From contig CP060238.1 in NCBI GenBank assembly GCA_023898765.1, positions 1,054,001 through 1,118,000 of the forward strand: 64,000 nucleotides of DNA, written 5' to 3'. The translations under genes were made by a program, and so were the position numbers. The notes under the pieces were generated by a model. It saw only the letters and a list, made by a program, of their open reading frames with translations, had not been told where the DNA came from and made no database searches. This stretch comes from Rhodospirillales bacterium (GTDB lineage Bacteria > Pseudomonadota > Alphaproteobacteria > Micavibrionales > Micavibrionaceae). Below are positions 60,330-64,000 of the stretch, one piece after another (within the stretch, counting starts at the first letter, position 1; every line of letters starts with the position of its first letter).

Positions 60330-60346
60330 TTGGCAGGGTTTTTGCC
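60330..60346 (+). promoter_or_regulatory. Sigma-54-type promoter of LuxR-type regulator
   Basis: TTGGCAGGGTTTTTGCC fits the -24/-12 pattern with GG-N10-GC spacing (GG 60332-60333, GC 60344-60345) and a TTGC at -12. It lies 34 nt before the ATG at 60380. Confidence 0.6.
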
Positions 60347-60379
60347 TTTTTCCTCTTCTAACGGGAAGGGATGTGTGGA

Positions 60380-61042
60380 ATGAGTAGGCTTGGAATAAGC
60401 AGGGTATTGCTTTTGGACGGTCATCGATTGTTTCGCGATGCGCTAAAACAATATATTGAGCAGGTTGCGCCGGATATCCGTGTGGATGGAACCGGAGGGT
60501 GGCGGGAAACCCGCCGTTTTCTGGATCGCGGGGGTGTTTACGATCTGATTTTGAAAAGTCTTCATTTTTTGGAAAAGGAAGAGGCCGGGGAAGGGCTTTG
60601 TAAAACGCTCGATGTTCCCGTGGCCGTTTTGTTGGATCGCGACGATGAGGAGCTTCTGAAACGGGCCCGCGATATGGGGGCGGCGGGCTATTTTTCGAAA
60701 AATCTCTCGGGCAAGGAGATTGTAGAGGGCCTGCGGATGATTCTGGCGGGACAGAACGGTTATGATTTTGAATCGGCGCGGGCCCATTCTTCTTCCTCCT
60801 CTTCTTCTCCTTCTTCTTTTTCCGGCGTTCTTCCAAAAACGGAAATATTTGACTCTTTGACCCCCCGCGAAAAGGAAGTCTTGTCCTATCTGGCGAAGGG
60901 GGTATCGAATAAGGAGATCGCGCGGGCGCTTGGCATAGAGGTGGTGACTGTAAAACTTCACGTGCGGGGCCTTTGCAAAAAACTGGATGTTCAAAACAGG
61001 ACTCAGGCGGCGCTGAAAGCCCAGAAACATAATTTGATCTGA
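60380..61042 (+). CDS. LuxR/NarL-type regulator with pseudo-receiver
   Basis: 220-residue DNA-binding regulator. The N-terminal receiver-like domain has LLLDGHRLFRDAL where receivers have an Asp pair, and YDLILKSLHF where the phosphoacceptor Asp should be (a Ser instead), so it cannot be phosphorylated in the normal way; the switch Lys in GYFSKNLSG is kept. A Ser-rich linker (about 135-150) leads to a NarL/LuxR HTH domain (about 157-215, with LTPREKEVLSYLAKGVSNKE). ATG 60380 is preferred because GGGAAGGG precedes it well; ATG 60371 abuts that site. A sigma-54-type promoter is upstream. Targets are unknown. Confidence 0.75.
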   Translation: MSRLGISRVLLLDGHRLFRDALKQYIEQVAPDIRVDGTGGWRETRRFLDRGGVYDLILKSLHFLEKEEAGEGLCKTLDVPVAVLLDRDDEELLKRARDMGAAGYFSKNLSGKEIVEGLRMILAGQNGYDFESARAHSSSSSSSPSSFSGVLPKTEIFDSLTPREKEVLSYLAKGVSNKEIARALGIEVVTVKLHVRGLCKKLDVQNRTQAALKAQKHNLI

Positions 61043-61094
61043 ATTTGATCCGGGGTTCTTTGAAAATATCCGCTTCTGCTTTACGCTGGAAAAG

Positions 61095-62285
61095 ATGAAA
61101 GCGTCAAAATATATAACGCCGCCCGGGTGGATGAAACAGCCTGAAACGCAAAAGGTGATGCGCGCGCTCGGCGGGGACGAGACGCCGCCAAAGGCTCTTT
61201 TCGTCGGGGGGGCCGTTCGCAATACTCTTTTCGGCGATCCCGTAGTGGATATCGATATTGCCACGGCCCTTCCGCCGGAAGAGGTGGTGGAGCGCCTGGG
61301 TCTCGCGAATATCAAGTCCATCCCGACCGGAATAGATCACGGAACGGTTACGGCTGTCGTCAATAAAAAGCCTTTTGAAATCACAACCTTGCGCCGGGAT
61401 GTGGAGACGGACGGCCGCCGCGCTGTTGTGGCCTTTACGCAGGATTGGCGGGAAGATGCGCAGCGGCGTGATTTTACGATCAATACCCTGCTCGCCGGGC
61501 CTGATGGCGCGGTTTACGATCCCACAGGGCGGGGCCTTTCGGATAGTGAGGCGCGGCGCGTGGTTTTTGTCGGGGCGCCGGATGAACGCATTGCCGAAGA
61601 TTATTTGCGGATTTTGCGTTTTTTCCGTTTTTATGCCTGGTACGGGAAAGGCGCCCCCGATGACGCGGCGCTTGCGGCCTGCCGGGCGGCGGCGGATAAA
61701 ATATCGACGCTTTCGAAGGAGCGGATCACGCACGAGGTTTTAAAAATTCTGGCGGTACCTGATCCGGTAGACGTTTTGTCTCTTATGTTTGAAAACAAGA
61801 TATTAGAGGCACTTTTTTCCAAAGAATATCAACCGGAGCGCCTCTCGGAGTTATGCGCGTTGCAGGCCGGATACCGGGCGCCGGAGATTATGGCCCGGCT
61901 GTTTGTTCTGGACGGGCTGCGGCACAAGGATGTCGGTTCCTTTCTGATGCTGTCGAACGCGCAGAAAAAAACGCTGGGTTGTTACGAGGCGGCTTTTTCC
62001 GGTTTGGGCGAAATTTCAGAAAAGACGGTTAAGAAGCTTGTTTATAAATATAAAAACGATATCGCGCTTCAGGTTCTTTTCTTCAAAGGGGCGCCGGAGG
62101 ATTTAAGGGCGCTGGCGCAAAGCTGGCGGGCGCCGGAATTTCCCTTAACGGGGGAGGATTTGCTTAAGGCGGGAATGTCCCCGGGTCCCGGTCTGGGGAA
62201 AAAGTTGTCCGAAATCGAAAGCTGGTGGATGGACCGGCATTTTGAGCCCGGCAAAGCTGCTTGTCTGGAAAGGTTAGGCGGCTGA
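61095..62285 (+). CDS. cca: CCA-adding tRNA nucleotidyltransferase
   Basis: Adds or repairs the 3' CCA of tRNA. The 396-residue class II enzyme has the nucleotidyltransferase head with GGAVRNTLFGDPVVDIDIAT (about 36-55) and the two catalytic Asp, RRDFTINTLL and the DERIAEDYLRILRFFRFYAWY neck (motif shown only in part: RILRFFRFYAW). The C-terminal body is shorter than in E. coli and lacks an HD domain. Its 3' end overlaps that of trmL by 12 nt. Confidence 0.92.
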   Translation: MKASKYITPPGWMKQPETQKVMRALGGDETPPKALFVGGAVRNTLFGDPVVDIDIATALPPEEVVERLGLANIKSIPTGIDHGTVTAVVNKKPFEITTLRRDVETDGRRAVVAFTQDWREDAQRRDFTINTLLAGPDGAVYDPTGRGLSDSEARRVVFVGAPDERIAEDYLRILRFFRFYAWYGKGAPDDAALAACRAAADKISTLSKERITHEVLKILAVPDPVDVLSLMFENKILEALFSKEYQPERLSELCALQAGYRAPEIMARLFVLDGLRHKDVGSFLMLSNAQKKTLGCYEAAFSGLGEISEKTVKKLVYKYKNDIALQVLFFKGAPEDLRALAQSWRAPEFPLTGEDLLKAGMSPGPGLGKKLSEIESWWMDRHFEPGKAACLERLGG

Positions 62286-62729
62286 CCCGCGCTGCTGCCG
62301 CAACGCCTCGCCTAAAATCATGGCGGAGGCGTTGATGACGTTGAGGGAGCGCAGGCCGGCGGCCATCGGGATCGTCACGCCGGCATCCGCATCGTTATGT
62401 ATTTCAGGCGGCACGCCGCTGCTTTCGCTTCCCGCTATGAGGATATCGTCGGGCCGGAAACGGAAATCCGTATAGGGCCGGGATTCTTTGGTGCTCATCA
62501 GGATGAGGCGGCGCGGGGCGCTTGCCTGCCGAAAGGCGTTCCATGAACTGTGTTTTTGCAGCTTTATATGGTCGATATAGTCCATGGCGCTGGTGCGGAT
62601 TTTCTTTTCATTCCAGGGAAAACCGCAGGGCTCGATAATGTGGAGCGTCACATTCAGGCATGCACACAGCCGCATGGCAGCGCCGACATTTTGCGGAATA
62701 TCCGGCTGGTAGAGGGCAAGGTCGATCAT
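62274..62729 (-). CDS. trmL: TrmL, tRNA wobble-base 2'-O-methyltransferase
   Basis: SPOUT-fold methyltransferase that modifies tRNA-Leu at position 34. The 151-residue protein is the usual length. It shows IPQNVGAAMRLCACLN (about 12-27), GSESSGVPPEIHNDAD (the SAM-knot loop, about 105-120) and VTIPMAAGLRSLNVINASAM (about 122-141). It is convergent with cca. Confidence 0.92.
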   Translation of the reverse strand: MIDLALYQPDIPQNVGAAMRLCACLNVTLHIIEPCGFPWNEKKIRTSAMDYIDHIKLQKHSSWNAFRQASAPRRLILMSTKESRPYTDFRFRPDDILIAGSESSGVPPEIHNDADAGVTIPMAAGLRSLNVINASAMILGEALRQQRGSAA

Positions 62730-62839
62730 ATCGGTTATTATCCATGTATAAGTTTGAATGAAAATCTGGAATTGCTTTCTGGTTTTCGTTAGAACTTGAG
62801 ATTATACTATCGGCTCGAACAGGGGCAGAAAAATCAAAA

Positions 62840-63382
62840 ATGGGTATGGATATGACAGTTGACGAAGCGGGCGAAAGCCGCCGCGATTTTCTCTATCTTA
62901 CAGCAGCAGCGTTTGGCGCGGTCGGCGCGGGGTCCGTGGCGTGGCCTCTGGTGGACCAGATGAATCCGGCGGCCGATACGCTTGCGCTGGCCTCGACGGA
63001 GGTGGATTTATCGCCGATTGAAACAGGGCAGGCCATTACGGTGATGTGGCGCGGAAAGCCCGTTTTTGTCCGCAGGCGGACGGAAAAAGAGATCAAGCAG
63101 GCGCAGGACGTCGATATTGCAACCCTTCGCGACAAGCAGGCGGATTCGGACCGGGTCCAGAAGTCGCAGTGGCTTGTAACGGTCGGCATCTGCACGCATC
63201 TGGGCTGTGTGCCTTTGGGGCAGAAATCCACGGATCCAAGGGGGGATTTTGGCGGCTGGTTTTGTCCGTGCCACGGCTCCCACTATGATACGTCCGGGCG
63301 CATTCGCAAGGGGCCTGCCCCGAAAAATCTGCAGGTGCCGGAGTATGTGTTTTTGGACGAGACAACCATCAGGATTGGGTAA
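62840..63382 (+). CDS. petA: PetA, Rieske iron-sulfur protein
   Basis: Iron-sulfur subunit of the cytochrome bc1 complex, exported by Tat. The 180-residue protein begins with a twin-arginine signal (ESRRDFLYLTAAAFGAVGAG) and carries the 2Fe-2S ligands in CTHLGCVPLG and CPCHGSHYDTSG. The start is either ATG 62840 or ATG 62852; neither has a strong ribosome site. petB follows by 13 nt. Confidence 0.95.
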   Translation: MGMDMTVDEAGESRRDFLYLTAAAFGAVGAGSVAWPLVDQMNPAADTLALASTEVDLSPIETGQAITVMWRGKPVFVRRRTEKEIKQAQDVDIATLRDKQADSDRVQKSQWLVTVGICTHLGCVPLGQKSTDPRGDFGGWFCPCHGSHYDTSGRIRKGPAPKNLQVPEYVFLDETTIRIG

Positions 63383-63395
63383 GGGGGCTTAAGCC

Positions 63396-64000
63396 ATGTC
63401 GGGCGGAGAACGTACAAAATTTGATAATTCGGTTGTGGAGTGGATTGATTCAAGATTGCCCGTCTTCACCCTGATGCAAAAAGAATACGGCGTCTTTCCC
63501 ACGCCGAGGAATTTTAATTATTTCTGGAATTTCGGGGCAATCGCGATGGTGATGCTGGTGACGATGATCATCACGGGCATTACGCTGGCCATGCATTATA
63601 CGCCGCACGTGGATATGGCTTTCGACAGCGTCGAGCACATTATGCGCGACGTCAATCACGGCTGGCTGATCCGCTATTTGCACATGAATGGCGGGTCCTT
63701 TTTCTTTATTGCCGTGTATATCCATATTTTCCGGGGGATGTATTATGGGTCTTATAAAAACCCGCGGGAATTGCTCTGGATTTTAGGGGTCGTTATTTTC
63801 CTGCTGATGATGGCCACCGCCTTTATGGGCTATGTGTTGCCGTGGGGGCAGATGAGCTTCTGGGGCGCGACGGTGATTACCAATTTGTTTTCCGCGATCC
63901 CGCTGGTCGGGGATGATATTGTGACGCTTCTGTGGGGCGGGTTTTCCGTGGACAATCCCACGCTGAACCGGTTCTTTGCGCTCCATTATCTTTTGCCTTT
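63396..64000 (+). CDS. petB: PetB, cytochrome b (partial)
   Basis: Cytochrome b of the bc1 complex, cut by the window edge after about 201 residues. The membrane segments FGAIAMVMLVTMIITGIT (about 49-66) and GSFFFIAVYIHIFRGMYYG (about 100-118) hold haem-ligand His residues, and LPWGQMSFWGATVITNLFSA is the characteristic Qo-site region. The start ATG 63396 is preceded by AAGGGGG, 13 nt after petA. petC is expected downstream, off the edge. Confidence 0.95.
   Translation, partial: MSGGERTKFDNSVVEWIDSRLPVFTLMQKEYGVFPTPRNFNYFWNFGAIAMVMLVTMIITGITLAMHYTPHVDMAFDSVEHIMRDVNHGWLIRYLHMNGGSFFFIAVYIHIFRGMYYGSYKNPRELLWILGVVIFLLMMATAFMGYVLPWGQMSFWGATVITNLFSAIPLVGDDIVTLLWGGFSVDNPTLNRFFALHYLLP

Noticed and set aside
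60443..61321. 292-codon minus-strand frame
   Set aside because: Runs antisense across both the LuxR-type gene and the start of cca; no ribosome site or domain.
1..64000. CRISPR array, tRNA, rRNA, tmRNA, transposase or prophage genes
   Set aside because: I looked for direct-repeat/spacer patterns, tRNA cloverleaf-like ends and recognisable recombinases and found none; a tRNAscan or CRISPR search would settle it.

Overview
This window is most of a flagellar biogenesis island from an alphaproteobacterium, followed by housekeeping genes. The assignment rests on several gene sets seen together: flbT/flaF and fliX/flbD flagellar regulators, a sciP-type CtrA antagonist, the CckA cell-cycle kinase, a DUF6468-type gene after fliM, a TAT-exported Rieske protein followed by cytochrome b, and a recA preceded by a GTTC-N7-GTTC SOS box. 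By eye the composition is mid-50s % GC. I cannot name a genus; a Rhodospirillales- or Micavibrio-like organism is a guess. No rRNA, tRNA, CRISPR array, transposase or integrase was found.

Layout. 1-8.0 kb (minus): a FliK-like partial gene, flhG, flhF, a large inverse-autotransporter adhesin with a LamG-like tail, and flhA. 8.2-9.9 kb: an unknown acidic protein and an OmpA-like lipoprotein behind a sigma-54-type promoter. 9.9-16.0 kb (minus): fliF-fliG-fliH-fliN-motA-flbD. 16.2-20.1 kb: sciP, flaG-like, flaF, flbT and a large flagellin gene with a CtrA-type promoter. 20.3-25.2 kb (minus): a translationally coupled methyltransferase / TPR-sulfotransferase / methyltransferase operon. 25.3-31.5 kb (minus): flgI-flgJ-flgN-fliK-flgD-flgE behind a sigma-54 promoter. 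31.8-34.2 kb (plus): an unknown gene, fliX, dksA and a small coiled-coil gene. 34.3-37.6 kb (minus): flgF-flgG-flgA-flgH with its own sigma-54 promoter. 37.9-46.9 kb (plus): fliL, fliM, a DUF6468-type gene, motE, cheY, cheZ, a degenerate motB paralogue, motB and an AMIN/TPR protein. 46.9-48.6 kb (minus): flhX, a small gene, fliO and fliP, divergent from flgB-flgC-fliE-fliQ-fliR-flhB (48.7-52.1 kb, plus, sigma-54 promoter). 52.2-64.0 kb: cckA, recA, a small unknown gene, smpB, dapA, slt, a LuxR-type pseudo-receiver regulator behind a sigma-54-type promoter, cca, trmL, petA and partial petB.

How the parts fit. The export gate (flhA, flhB, fliO/P/Q/R), MS/C-ring (fliF/G/M/N), rod (flgB/C/F/G, fliE), rings (flgH/I/A), hook (flgD/E, fliK), stator (motA/B), chemotaxis switch (cheY/Z) and flagellin are all here. 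fliI, fliJ, flgK, flgL and fliD were not found and must lie elsewhere. Regulation looks Caulobacter-like: a CtrA box overlaps the flagellin promoter, sciP and cckA are in the same island, and FlbD/FliX would act on the sigma-54 promoters seen upstream of flgI, flgF and flgB. The same promoter type precedes two genes of unknown role, the lipoprotein and the pseudo-receiver regulator.

The most unusual parts are the coupled methyltransferase-sulfotransferase operon beside the flagellin, the chimeric type Ve adhesin splitting flhA from flhF, the MotB paralogue lacking both its proton-binding and peptidoglycan-binding residues, and the sigma-54-linked pseudo-receiver regulator. Dispersed palindromic repeats, one with long terminal inverted repeats, sit in the intergenic gaps at about 3.2, 33.7 and 56.8-57.3 kb.
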